Below are positions 7,550-15,881 of a stretch of DNA of 33,796 nt, piece after piece. The stretch comes from Arcobacter nitrofigilis. GTDB taxonomy: Bacteria; Campylobacterota; Campylobacteria; Campylobacterales; Arcobacteraceae. The stretch covers positions 1 through 33,796 of the forward strand of contig DYJR01000006.1 of assembly GCA_020723015.1 (NCBI GenBank). Reading direction: 5' to 3'. A program made the position numbers and the translations under genes. The number at the start of each line of letters is the position of its first letter. Position 1 is the first letter of the stretch. The notes below the pieces were generated by a model. That model was not told the origin of the DNA. It saw only the letters and a program-made list of their open reading frames with translations, and did not search any database.

Positions 7550-8737
7550 ATGTTTACGATTTTACCAATTAAAGGATATATAGACCAAATCGACGGTTTT
7601 TACTGTAACGGTGTAAGTGCAGGACTAAAACCAAACGGTAAATTCGACGTTGGATTTATTTACAGTGATACGCCTTGCGAATGTGAGGCGGTATTTACGC
7701 TTAACAAATTTCAAGCGGCACCTCTTGTACATTTCCAAAGATACCCGAAAAATTTCAAAACAAATTTTCTTTTAATCAATGCAAAAAATGCAAATGCTTT
7801 GACCGGTGAAGAAGGAATAGAAGATATAAACGCTATTTTTGCCGAACTCGGTAAAAAATTTGATTTAATAAACCCTATTATGAGCTCAACGGGCGTTATA
7901 GGGAACCGTCTTCCGATGGACAAAATCATCAATGCTGCTAAATCTTTTGATTTAAGTGCAAAAAGCGGTGAAAACCTATCTTTGGCAATAATGACGACCG
8001 ATGCTTATCCAAAAGCTACAATGTACGAAGTAATACTAAAAGACGGTAGTAAATTCAAAATCGGTTCAGTTGCAAAAGGTGCAGGTATGATAAATCCAAA
8101 CCTTGCAACAATGCTTTGTTTTATTACGACTGATGCAAATGTTCCAAGAGCAGATATGAAAGAGCTTTTGTTAAGACATACGGATACCACTTTCAACGCT
8201 ATTAGTGTGGACGGCGACACATCTACAAACGATACCGTACTGCTTATGGCAAACGGTAAATCAGGAGCTTACGACAAAGAGGCTTTTAGTGAAGCTTTAA
8301 GACTTGTAATGCACGATATGGCGATAGCTATAGTAAGCGACGGCGAAGGTGCAAAAAAATCTGTAGCATTTGAAGTATTCGGTGCCGTTAGTGACCGTGA
8401 CGCTGAAATAGCTGCGAAAGCATTGTCAAACTCTCTTTTGGTCAAAACGGCACTTTTCGGAGAAGATCCAAACTATGGAAGAATAGCATCCACCATAGGT
8501 GCAAGTAGAATAGAATGTGACCCAAAGACACTGACAATATCGTACAACGATGTAGTGGTATATGACAAAGGCAAAATAGTATTTGATAAAGAGTGCGAGA
8601 TAAGAGCCGGTGAAGTTCTAAAAAATCAAACTTTCAAAATCAAATGTGATATAGGTCTAGGTAACGGTAAATTCACCGCTTACGGCTGCGACTTAGGGTA
8701 TGAGTACGTCAAAATAAATGCAGACTACAGAACTTAA
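7550..8737 (+). CDS. argJ: Bifunctional ornithine acetyltransferase / N-acetylglutamate synthase
   Basis: 395 residues. ArgJ transfers the acetyl group from N-acetylornithine to glutamate in arginine synthesis. The autocleavage site KGAGMINPNLATMLCF is intact, with Thr187 as the new N-terminal nucleophile of the beta chain. NAKNANALTGEEG, DGEGAKKSV, GEDPNYGRI and the terminal YEYVKINADYRT are also conserved. The ATG follows the channel stop with no gap, so both are on one transcript. Whether it is mono- or bifunctional cannot be told from sequence alone. After the stop a second copy of the last codons occurs in the same frame (see 8771-8818). Confidence 0.95.
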   Translation: MFTILPIKGYIDQIDGFYCNGVSAGLKPNGKFDVGFIYSDTPCECEAVFTLNKFQAAPLVHFQRYPKNFKTNFLLINAKNANALTGEEGIEDINAIFAELGKKFDLINPIMSSTGVIGNRLPMDKIINAAKSFDLSAKSGENLSLAIMTTDAYPKATMYEVILKDGSKFKIGSVAKGAGMINPNLATMLCFITTDANVPRADMKELLLRHTDTTFNAISVDGDTSTNDTVLLMANGKSGAYDKEAFSEALRLVMHDMAIAIVSDGEGAKKSVAFEVFGAVSDRDAEIAAKALSNSLLVKTALFGEDPNYGRIASTIGASRIECDPKTLTISYNDVVVYDKGKIVFDKECEIRAGEVLKNQTFKIKCDIGLGNGKFTAYGCDLGYEYVKINADYRT

Positions 8738-8770
8738 TATACAGACATTTCAAGAGTGAGTGAATCTCAC

Positions 8771-8818
8771 TTGTGGACGTACGAAAATGTCAAGATTAAC
8801 GCAGACTACAGAACGTAA
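8771..8818 (+). pseudogene. Second copy of the ArgJ C-terminus (remnant)
   Basis: In the argJ frame, 34 bases after the argJ stop, the DNA reads LWT-YENVKINADYRT-stop. The last peptide VKINADYRT is identical to the argJ end, but codons differ at several third positions (GTC AAG ATT AAC against GTC AAA ATA AAT). The copy is therefore not a recent tandem duplicate but a diverged argJ tail. It probably marks a recombination endpoint. No ribosome-binding site or function is proposed. Confidence 0.7.
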
Positions 8819-8833
8819 AACGATTAATAACAC

Positions 8834-10132
8834 TTACTGCACCGCAATAAGTGTTATCCCTTCCACTCTATCTATAAGCAAACTATCCTCTACGACATTC
8901 GGTAAATCTTTTCCCATCTCAAGAGTAGTTACGACAGCTTGACCGACTACAAATCTCCCTACACTCCCGTCATCTTGCACAGTTCTCACACCCCATACGT
9001 TATGAAACACCAAAGGCTCACCGTTTTTTGAACCTATGTAAATCATTATATGTCCTTTCATATACACCAAAGTCATCCAAGGCACACCGTTTTCAAGTAT
9101 ATATTGTTTTTTGGATTTTCTATCCATCTTTTTTATATCCATATATTTGCCGTCATTTTTTTGATCACCTGAATTTCTTTGCAAGAATATCCCAAAAGGT
9201 GCATAAAAATCTTTTGTCATAGCAGAGCAGTCCCTATGACCATACAAGCCTCCCCAGCCATACTTTTGACCTATTAATTCACTGCTAATCAATTCTAAGT
9301 TTTGGGCATTAAAATCAATAGGCATTTTCTTTAAATTATGGTTATCATCAATATAAGAAATCATTGCATTGTGTGAATAATCTTTAGTGGCTATCAAAAA
9401 ACCTTTATCGTCTCTAGGTAATATAGTCCCTAATTCGATACTATCTTGTATGAAACCTTTGGTGTAAATACCGTTTTTGTCTTTGATATTTATATAATAA
9501 TCTTCTGTTTGAAACTCTTGTATAAATTGTTCATCAACAAATGCAATATCTTGAATTTTAATCCATCCCAAAGCAACACTTGATTCTACAAAAGCCCAAA
9601 GCCTATCTTGCGAAAAATGTGATACAAACAAAGGAGTATTTATTTTTATAGATGAGTTTTGATTATAATCAAAGGGGAACCCCTCTCCTGCACGATTTGG
9701 ATTATAAAATATTACACCGTCGGTAGGTAAAGCTCGTAAATAGGTATTTCTTATAGTAATCCCTTTTTTTGCTAAATTATTATATTGTTCAAAATTAGAA
9801 TTACTTATTAAATCTTGAAAACTTTTTTTATCGATAAGCTTGTGATTTTCGGCATATACTTTTTTGTCTTTATATTCAAAAGCCCATGTGGCAACATCAA
9901 ATGAATATGAGATTTTATCGATATTCCAAGGCTTAAAGTATTGATTTATATAATCCTTATAAAACTTGTTTTGTTCGCTTTTTGAAATAAAGATATTCAT
10001 ATTTCCGTAAAGATAAGGTTTTTGTTCTATTTGTGTCAAATCATCGATATTTTCAGGCACAATTCTCTTTGTAGCACATGCCGAAAAAAACAGTAAATAA
10101 AAAGTTGTAATAAATATGATATAAAATTTCAT
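8834..10132 (-). CDS. NlpC/P60-type lipoprotein with SH3 domains (cell-wall peptidase)
   Basis: 432 residues from the ATG at 10132, chosen because AAGGA lies six bases upstream; an ATG two codons earlier would touch that site. A lipoprotein signal ends with FFSAC (Cys19). The middle (about 115-285) looks like paired SH3-like domains with GITIRNTYLRALPTD and WAFVESSVALGWI. The NlpC/P60 domain follows with YGWGGLYGHRDCSAM (catalytic Cys302) and GHIMIYIG (His361). Homologues are peptidoglycan endopeptidases with an N-terminal stabilising domain. The gene stands alone, convergent to argJ and divergent from the DUF465 gene. Confidence 0.85.
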   Translation of the reverse strand: MKFYIIFITTFYLLFFSACATKRIVPENIDDLTQIEQKPYLYGNMNIFISKSEQNKFYKDYINQYFKPWNIDKISYSFDVATWAFEYKDKKVYAENHKLIDKKSFQDLISNSNFEQYNNLAKKGITIRNTYLRALPTDGVIFYNPNRAGEGFPFDYNQNSSIKINTPLFVSHFSQDRLWAFVESSVALGWIKIQDIAFVDEQFIQEFQTEDYYINIKDKNGIYTKGFIQDSIELGTILPRDDKGFLIATKDYSHNAMISYIDDNHNLKKMPIDFNAQNLELISSELIGQKYGWGGLYGHRDCSAMTKDFYAPFGIFLQRNSGDQKNDGKYMDIKKMDRKSKKQYILENGVPWMTLVYMKGHIMIYIGSKNGEPLVFHNVWGVRTVQDDGSVGRFVVGQAVVTTLEMGKDLPNVVEDSLLIDRVEGITLIAVQ

Positions 10133-10188
10133 AAGCATTCCTTAATTTTTGACTATTGTACACAAACAAATCTTAAGAAATTTTGTGG

Positions 10189-10194
10189 TAAAAT
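10189..10194 (+). promoter_or_regulatory. Probable -10 element of the DUF465 gene
   Basis: TAAAAT within TTTTGTGGTAAAATTC, 30 bases before the ATG at 10225. The T-rich segment before it is typical of Campylobacterota promoters. Confidence 0.45.
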
Positions 10195-10224
10195 TCTGTC
10201 AAATACACAAAAAAGGGTTACAAC

Positions 10225-10452
10225 ATGTTTCACGAATACAGAGATATCATAACTGAACTAAAAACTGCAAATGCACACTTCGTTAAAATATTTGAAAAAC
10301 ACAATGAATTAGACGACAAAATAGACGCTGTAGAAGCAGGTAGAGAGCATATGGAGCACTTCGAGTTAGAAACTCTTAAAAAAGAGAAGTTAAAACTTAA
10401 AGATGAAGCTTTCCAAATGATTATGGCTTATAAAAAAGAGCACAATAAATAA
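10225..10452 (+). CDS. YdcH/DUF465 family small protein
   Basis: 75 residues, highly charged and helical. The N-terminal FHEYRDIITELKTANAHF, the central HNELDDKI and the C-terminal LKKEKLKLKDEAFQMI are the DUF465 (YdcH) signature, a predicted two-helix hairpin or coiled coil of unknown function. It is preceded by AAAAAAGGGTTACAAC and its own promoter, and followed by an intrinsic terminator, so it is monocistronic. Confidence 0.85.
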   Translation: MFHEYRDIITELKTANAHFVKIFEKHNELDDKIDAVEAGREHMEHFELETLKKEKLKLKDEAFQMIMAYKKEHNK

Positions 10453-10466
10453 TTACATTCCATAAG

Positions 10467-10493
10467 GAGGTCGGATACACTGACCTCTTTTTT
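10467..10493 (+). terminator. Intrinsic terminator after the DUF465 gene
   Basis: Stem GAGGTC / GACCTC with a 9-base loop, followed directly by six T. It separates the DUF465 gene from gyrA. Confidence 0.8.
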
Positions 10494-10600
10494 CTTTTCC
10501 TTCAAATTAATCATTTTTTTCCTGACTAATTTTTTTAATAAATACCCATATCACACCTAAAAATAAACAATTTGCCCCTTACTTTTAAGTTCTTTTTGGA

Positions 10601-10606
10601 TAAAAT
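10601..10606 (+). promoter_or_regulatory. Probable -10 element of gyrA
   Basis: TAAAAT in CTTTTTGGATAAAATC, 33 bases before the gyrA ATG. The leader has AGAGG before the start. The rest of the gap (10494-10590) is T-rich with no other signal noticed. Confidence 0.5.
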
Positions 10607-10639
10607 CTTAACAAATTTATTGCTAGAGGTTAAATATAT

Positions 10640-13180
10640 ATGGAAAATCTTTTTGACTCCCAAGATATTGTTGACGTAAATATAGAAGACTCTATAAAAA
10701 CTTCCTATTTAGATTACTCTATGAGCGTTATTATAGGTCGTGCTTTGCCTGATGCAAAGGACGGTCTAAAACCTGTTCATAGAAGAATTCTTTATGCTAT
10801 GCACGAACTAAATCTGACTTCAAAAGCTGCATACAAAAAATCTGCGAGAATCGTCGGAGATGTTATCGGTAAGTACCACCCACACGGTGATACATCCGTT
10901 TATGATGCTTTGGTTAGAATGGCACAAAGCTTCTCAATGAGAGCTCCTCTTGTGGATGGACAAGGAAACTTCGGAAGTATAGACGGTGATAATGCCGCTG
11001 CTATGAGATATACGGAAGCTAGAATGTCTAAAATATCTGAAGATATTTTAAGAGATTTAGATAAAGATACCGTAAACTTTGTATCAAACTATGATGACAC
11101 TATGAAAGAGCCGTCCGTACTACCTACAAGAGTTCCTACGTTGCTTTTAAACGGTAGTGAAGGTATCGCCGTAGGTATGGCTACAAAAATACCTCCGCAC
11201 AATCTAGGAGAGTTACTTGATGCTATTTTACACCTTGTGGACAATCCTGAATCAACTCCTGATGAGCTTATGGATTTTATCCAAGGTCCAGACTTTCCAA
11301 CAGGTGGAACGATATTCGGTAGAAGCGGTATAGTTCAAGCCTATAGAACGGGTCGTGGAAGAGTAAAAATAAGAGCAAAACACCATATAGAAAACAAAAA
11401 TAAAAAAGACGTAATAGTTCTTGATGAGCTTCCATATCAAGTAAATAAAGCAAAACTTATAGAACAAATAGCAGAACTAGCAAAAGAGAAACAAATAGAC
11501 GGTATTTCTGAAGTAAGAGACGAGAGTGATAGAGACGGACTAAGAGTCGTAATTGAACTGAAAAAAGATGCAATGAGTGAGATAGTAATGAATAATCTTT
11601 ACAAATCCACTCCTCTTGAAGTTACATTCGGTATTATACTTCTTGCCGTACACAACAAAGAACCGAAAGTATTTAATCTTAGCGAAATATTAACAACTTT
11701 CCTTTACCATAGAAAAACGGTTATTATTAGAAGAACTATTTTTGATTTGGAAAAATCAAAAGCTAGAGCTCATATTTTGGAAGGTTTGAAAATAGCCCTA
11801 GATAACATCGATGAAATCGTGAAAATCATCCGTGGAAGTGCAAACGATGCAGAAGCAAAAGAAAAAATGTCTGCAAGATTCGGATTAAGCGAAATTCAAT
11901 CTCAAGCTATTTTAGATATGAGACTAGGACGTTTGACGGGTCTTCAAAGAGAAAAGCTTGAAGCTGAATATGCAGAACTTATGGCTTTGATTGCGGAACT
12001 TGAAGCGATACTAAAATCTGAAGATAAATTAAATGAAATTATCAAAGAAGAATTGGTAGAAATCAAAGATAAATATGCTACGAAAAGATTAACTGAAATT
12101 GAAGATAGCTATGATGATATAGACATCGAAGATTTAATCCCTAATGAGCCTATGGTTGTAACAATCACTCACAACGGATACGTAAAAAGAGTACCTATAA
12201 AAGCTTATGAAAAACAAAGACGTGGCGGTAAAGGTAAAGTTGCGGTTACTACGCACGATGATGACTTTATAGAGAGATTCTTCGTAAGTAATACTCATGA
12301 CACTTTGATGTTTGTTACGGATCAAGGTCAATTATACTGGTTAAAAGTATATAAAATCCCTGAAGGTAGTAGAACGGCAAAAGGTAAAGCAGTAGTAAAT
12401 CTTATCAACCTAAGACCTGATGAGAAGATAAAAGCTATCATACCTACTTCAGATTTTGCACCAGAAAAATCACTTGCATTCTTTACAAGAAACGGTGTAG
12501 TAAAAAGAACAAAACTTGATGAATTCTCAAATATAAGAAGTAACGGTGTAAGAGCTATAGTTCTTGATGAAAACGATGAACTTGTAGCGGCAAAAATAAC
12601 TCACCCTGAGTCACAATTCTTGATAATTTTCACAAGTCAAGGACAATGTATTAGATTTGAAATAGACAAAACAAGAGAGCAAGGAAGAAGCACTAGAGGT
12701 GTTACCGGTATCAAACTCAAAATAGACGGTGACTTCGTAGTAGATGCGGACGTTATAGATAACGAAGAGCAAGAACTTCTAACAGTAAGTGAGAAAGGTA
12801 TCGGAAAACGTACAACCGTAGATGAGTACAGACTTACAAATCGTGCAGGTACCGGTGTAATTGCTATGAAGCTAAACAACAAAACCGGAAATATAGTAGG
12901 TAACGTAATAGTTGACGAGCAACAAGACCTAATGCTCCTCACAAGTGTCGGTAAAATGATAAGAGTAGATATGCAATCAATAAGAAAAGCAGGTAGAAAT
13001 ACGAGCGGAGTTATCATAGTAAACGTTGATAAAGACGATAAGGTAGTAAGTATTGCAAAATGTCCGAAAGAGGATGAAGAACTAGATATAGAAGGGATAG
13101 AAATTCCTGAAAATTCAACAACACCTATGATGGTAGATGTACAAGAAAGTTTAATTTTAGATGATGAGGATAATGAATAA
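10640..13180 (+). CDS. gyrA: DNA gyrase subunit A
   Basis: 846 residues, full length. GyrA breaks and rejoins DNA in the A2B2 gyrase that introduces negative supercoils. The catalytic Tyr124 is in [10 protein letters not shown], and the GyrA-box QRRGGKG near residue 525 begins the DNA-wrapping C-terminal domain, marking it as GyrA rather than ParC. The quinolone-resistance region reads [13 protein letters not shown] with Thr85 and Asp89, the residues usual in susceptible Campylobacter (Thr86, Asp90). The C-terminal tail is acidic (DDEDNE), and the last stop base overlaps the asd start (TAATG), implying coupled expression with asd. Confidence 0.98.
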   Translation: MENLFDSQDIVDVNIEDSIKTSYLDYSMSVIIGRALPDAKDGLKPVHRRILYAMHELNLTSKAAYKKSARIVGDVIGKYHPHGDTSVYDALVRMAQSFSMRAPLVDGQGNFGSIDGDNAAAMRYTEARMSKISEDILRDLDKDTVNFVSNYDDTMKEPSVLPTRVPTLLLNGSEGIAVGMATKIPPHNLGELLDAILHLVDNPESTPDELMDFIQGPDFPTGGTIFGRSGIVQAYRTGRGRVKIRAKHHIENKNKKDVIVLDELPYQVNKAKLIEQIAELAKEKQIDGISEVRDESDRDGLRVVIELKKDAMSEIVMNNLYKSTPLEVTFGIILLAVHNKEPKVFNLSEILTTFLYHRKTVIIRRTIFDLEKSKARAHILEGLKIALDNIDEIVKIIRGSANDAEAKEKMSARFGLSEIQSQAILDMRLGRLTGLQREKLEAEYAELMALIAELEAILKSEDKLNEIIKEELVEIKDKYATKRLTEIEDSYDDIDIEDLIPNEPMVVTITHNGYVKRVPIKAYEKQRRGGKGKVAVTTHDDDFIERFFVSNTHDTLMFVTDQGQLYWLKVYKIPEGSRTAKGKAVVNLINLRPDEKIKAIIPTSDFAPEKSLAFFTRNGVVKRTKLDEFSNIRSNGVRAIVLDENDELVAAKITHPESQFLIIFTSQGQCIRFEIDKTREQGRSTRGVTGIKLKIDGDFVVDADVIDNEEQELLTVSEKGIGKRTTVDEYRLTNRAGTGVIAMKLNNKTGNIVGNVIVDEQQDLMLLTSVGKMIRVDMQSIRKAGRNTSGVIIVNVDKDDKVVSIAKCPKEDEELDIEGIEIPENSTTPMMVDVQESLILDDEDNE

Positions 13181-14217
13181 TGAGAACATATAATGTTGCG
13201 GTTGTCGGAGCAACCGGTGCAGTCGGTGAAGAGTTATTTAGAATTTTAGAAGAGATGAACTTCCCTGTAGGGAATCTTCTTCCTCTTGCAAGTGCAAGAA
13301 GTGCCGGAAGTATGATAGAGTTCAAAGGTAATGAATATAAAGTTTACGAACTTACGACTACTGTTTTTGAAGAACACGAAGTTGATATTGCATTTTTTAG
13401 TGCCGGTGGGAGCATATCTGCAGAATTTGCAAAATATGCGGTTGCGAGTGGAGCTGTTGTAATAGACAATACAAGTCATTTTAGAATGGAGCCGAATATT
13501 CCTTTGGTTGTACCTGAAGTAAACCCTGAAGATATAGTTCTTTGGAGAGAAAGCGGTATTATTGCAAACCCAAATTGTTCTACTATACAAATGGTACAAG
13601 TTCTAAAAGCACTAGATAGCGTATACCCTATAAAAAGAGTTGATGTAAGCACATATCAAGCTACGAGCGGTGCAGGTAAAAAAGGGATGGAAGAGCTAGT
13701 TCAACAAATGCAAGATTTCTTTGCATTTAGACTTGATGAAACTGAAATAAAAGCATTCCCACACCAAATAGCACTAAACGTAATACCTCAAGTTGACAAA
13801 GCAATGCCAAGCGGTTTTACTAAAGAAGAGGAAAAAATGGTGTATGAAACTCAAAAAATCATGCACAAACAAATGAAAATAGCGGCAACTTGCGTAAGGG
13901 TTCCGGTTTTAAGAAGCCATAGTGAGTCTGTTACCGTAACTTTTGAAAATGATATTGATGCCGATTTGGATAAATGTCGTGAAGCTATAGCAAACTTTGA
14001 AAACGTAAAAGTTATAGATGATTTACCGAACAAACAATATCCTATGCCAATAATAGCAACAGATACGGATTATACTTACGTTGGAAGACTAAGAAAAGAT
14101 ATTTACGATTCAAACGTAATACATTTTTTTAATGTTGCCGACCAAGTAAGAGTCGGTGCTGCGACAAATGCAGTTAGAATTGCTTTGAAATGGATTAAAT
14201 TAGAAGAGGCAAACTAA
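13180..14217 (+). CDS. asd: Aspartate-semialdehyde dehydrogenase
   Basis: 345 residues. It reduces aspartyl-4-phosphate to aspartate semialdehyde with NADPH, feeding lysine, diaminopimelate, threonine and methionine synthesis. The dinucleotide motif GATGAVGEEL (10-19), the nucleophile Cys133 in ANPNCSTIQMV, QATSGAGKKG, and the catalytic RSHSES segment are all intact. The ATG overlaps the gyrA stop by one base, and the next gene begins one base after its own stop, so it lies inside a tight operon. Confidence 0.97.
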   Translation: MRTYNVAVVGATGAVGEELFRILEEMNFPVGNLLPLASARSAGSMIEFKGNEYKVYELTTTVFEEHEVDIAFFSAGGSISAEFAKYAVASGAVVIDNTSHFRMEPNIPLVVPEVNPEDIVLWRESGIIANPNCSTIQMVQVLKALDSVYPIKRVDVSTYQATSGAGKKGMEELVQQMQDFFAFRLDETEIKAFPHQIALNVIPQVDKAMPSGFTKEEEKMVYETQKIMHKQMKIAATCVRVPVLRSHSESVTVTFENDIDADLDKCREAIANFENVKVIDDLPNKQYPMPIIATDTDYTYVGRLRKDIYDSNVIHFFNVADQVRVGAATNAVRIALKWIKLEEAN

Positions 14218-14218
14218 G

Positions 14219-14740
14219 ATGTTAGAAAAAATATTTGAAAATGGCTTATGGAAAAGTAGATTTATAGTAATACTTGCCGTGATTTTCGGTTTTTTGGGTG
14301 CTATTATACTTTTTGTAGTAGCAAGTGTGGATATTATAAGTGTTGCTAGTTATGCATTTACAACAATTATCAACGGTGCCCATCTTGAACATTTTCATGA
14401 AGATATAGTTGCCGGTATTATCGGTGCGGTTGATTTGTATTTAATAGCTGTCGTAATGCTTATTTTTTCATTTGGTATCTATGAGTTGTTTATATCCAAA
14501 ATAGACGCTGCATGTAATGAAGAAAATGAAAATTGTAGCACTATCTTAGCTATTCATTCACTTGATCAACTAAAAGATAAAATAGCAAAAGTTATTATAA
14601 TGGTTTTAGTAGTAAATTATTTCCAAAGGGTTTTACATACGACCTATGAATCACCTTTGGAATTGTTATATTTTGCTTTAGCAATTACTGCTTTGTCTGT
14701 TGGGCTTTACTTTTTGGGTAAAGTAGGGAAAAAACATTAA
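14219..14740 (+). CDS. YqhA/UPF0114 family membrane protein
   Basis: 173 residues with about four hydrophobic segments: 15-37, 65-88, 122-138 and 149-168. The start LEKIFENGLWKSRFIVILAV and the central DLYLIAVVMLIFSFGIYELF match the UPF0114 family, an inner-membrane family with no established function. It follows asd by one base and precedes hemE. Its acidic, Cys-containing loop (DAACNEENENCS, about 98-109) is typical of neither neighbour. Confidence 0.85.
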   Translation: MLEKIFENGLWKSRFIVILAVIFGFLGAIILFVVASVDIISVASYAFTTIINGAHLEHFHEDIVAGIIGAVDLYLIAVVMLIFSFGIYELFISKIDAACNEENENCSTILAIHSLDQLKDKIAKVIIMVLVVNYFQRVLHTTYESPLELLYFALAITALSVGLYFLGKVGKKH

Positions 14741-14748
14741 TTTAAGAA

Positions 14749-14792
14749 GAGACTGAGAGACTGAGATTTTTATTGCTTAGTTTCTCAGTTTC
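14749..14792. repeat. GACTGAG-family inverted repeat in the hemE leader
   Basis: One direct unit (14749-14764, GAGACTGAGAGACTGA) and one inverted unit (14777-14792, TTAGTTTCTCAGTTTC) form an imperfect stem of about 16 bp with a 12-base loop. It ends nine bases before the AAGGA of hemE. Without a T-run it is not a standard terminator. Confidence 0.65.
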
Positions 14793-14812
14793 TTTTAAAA
14801 AAGGAATAATAA

Positions 14813-15859
14813 ATGTCAAAAATTTTTGTAGATGCATGTTTAAGAAAACCTACTCCATACACTCCTGTATGGATGATGAGACAAGCCGGAAGATACCTTC
14901 CTGAATATATGGCGGTAAGAGCAAAAGCCGGTAATTTTTTGAATCTTTGCCACAATCCAGAACTTGCTGCCGAAGTTACTATTCAACCGCTTGATTTAGT
15001 CGGTGTTGATGCTGCCATACTTTTTAGTGATATATTAGTAGTCCCGAATGAAATGGGTATGAAGCTAGAATTTTTAAAAGGTGAAGGACCGGTATTTGAA
15101 AAACCTGTGGTTACCGAAGCAGACGTTGATGCACTTCTTGGCGGTGAAGAGGCTGCAAATAAGCTAACGTATGTATATGAAACTATCAAAATACTAAGAA
15201 AACAATTAGATGTAAGAGGTGATGAAAAAGCTCTTATCGGATTTACCGGTGCTCCATGGACACTTGCTACGTATATGATAGAGGGTCAAGGTACAAAAAC
15301 TTATAATATTTGTAAAAAAATGATGTATTCAAACCCTGCTCTACTTCACAAAATACTAAAAAAAGTAACCGAAGTAGTAAAATTTTATATGGAAAAACAA
15401 ATCCAAAGCGGTGTTGACGTGGTTCAAATATTTGATTCATGGGCAGCAGCGATTGAGCCGTCTAAATATGATGAATTTAGCTGGAAATATATGGTAGAAA
15501 TTGCTGAGTATCTCAAAGCAAAATACCCACACATACCGGTTATTATGTTCCCAAAAGGAATCTCTGCGTTTATTGAAAGAGGTTTAGTTTACGGCAACTT
15601 TGACGTATTTGGCGTTGATTGGGGTACGCCTATGGCTATGGCTAAAGAAAAGCTTGGTGATAAATACGTACTTCAAGGCAATATGGAGCCGTGCAGACTA
15701 TATGACAAAACTGCAACTACGCAATGTGTAGAGGGTATCCAAAACATAATGAAAGGTGAAGGCCATATTTTCAATCTTGGTCATGGTATCTTACCTGATG
15801 TGCCCGTAGAAAATGCTATTCACTTCGTAAAAGAGTGTCAAAGAGTAAGCAAAAAATAG
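14813..15859 (+). CDS. hemE: Uroporphyrinogen decarboxylase
   Basis: 348 residues. It decarboxylates uroporphyrinogen III to coproporphyrinogen III in haem synthesis in the cytoplasm. Diagnostic are the N-terminal [15 protein letters not shown] with the substrate-binding Arg residues, [14 protein letters not shown] with its conserved Asp, [16 protein letters not shown], and [16 protein letters not shown] near the end. AAAAAAGGAATAATAA precedes the ATG. It is the last gene of the plus-strand run from gyrA, convergent with priA. Confidence 0.97.
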   Translation: MSKIFVDACLRKPTPYTPVWMMRQAGRYLPEYMAVRAKAGNFLNLCHNPELAAEVTIQPLDLVGVDAAILFSDILVVPNEMGMKLEFLKGEGPVFEKPVVTEADVDALLGGEEAANKLTYVYETIKILRKQLDVRGDEKALIGFTGAPWTLATYMIEGQGTKTYNICKKMMYSNPALLHKILKKVTEVVKFYMEKQIQSGVDVVQIFDSWAAAIEPSKYDEFSWKYMVEIAEYLKAKYPHIPVIMFPKGISAFIERGLVYGNFDVFGVDWGTPMAMAKEKLGDKYVLQGNMEPCRLYDKTATTQCVEGIQNIMKGEGHIFNLGHGILPDVPVENAIHFVKECQRVSKK

Positions 15860-15860
15860 T

Positions 15861-15878
15861 GTCACGATTTTTCGTGAC
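15861..15878. terminator. Short hairpin between convergent hemE and priA
   Basis: Seven-bp stem GTCACGA / TCGTGAC with a TTTT loop in the 22-base gap between the two stops. Neither strand has a strong T-run directly after it; on the minus strand ACTATTTTTT follows. It may serve both genes as a weak bidirectional terminator. Confidence 0.45.
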
Positions 15879-15881
15879 CTA

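Noticed and set aside
8760-8942. Short plus-strand open frame after argJ
   Set aside because: It overlaps the ArgJ tail remnant in another frame and the NlpC gene antisense; no start signal.
12637-13017. Long minus-strand open frame inside gyrA
   Set aside because: Antisense to the well-conserved GyrA C-terminal domain; its hydrophobic composition is a codon-complement effect.
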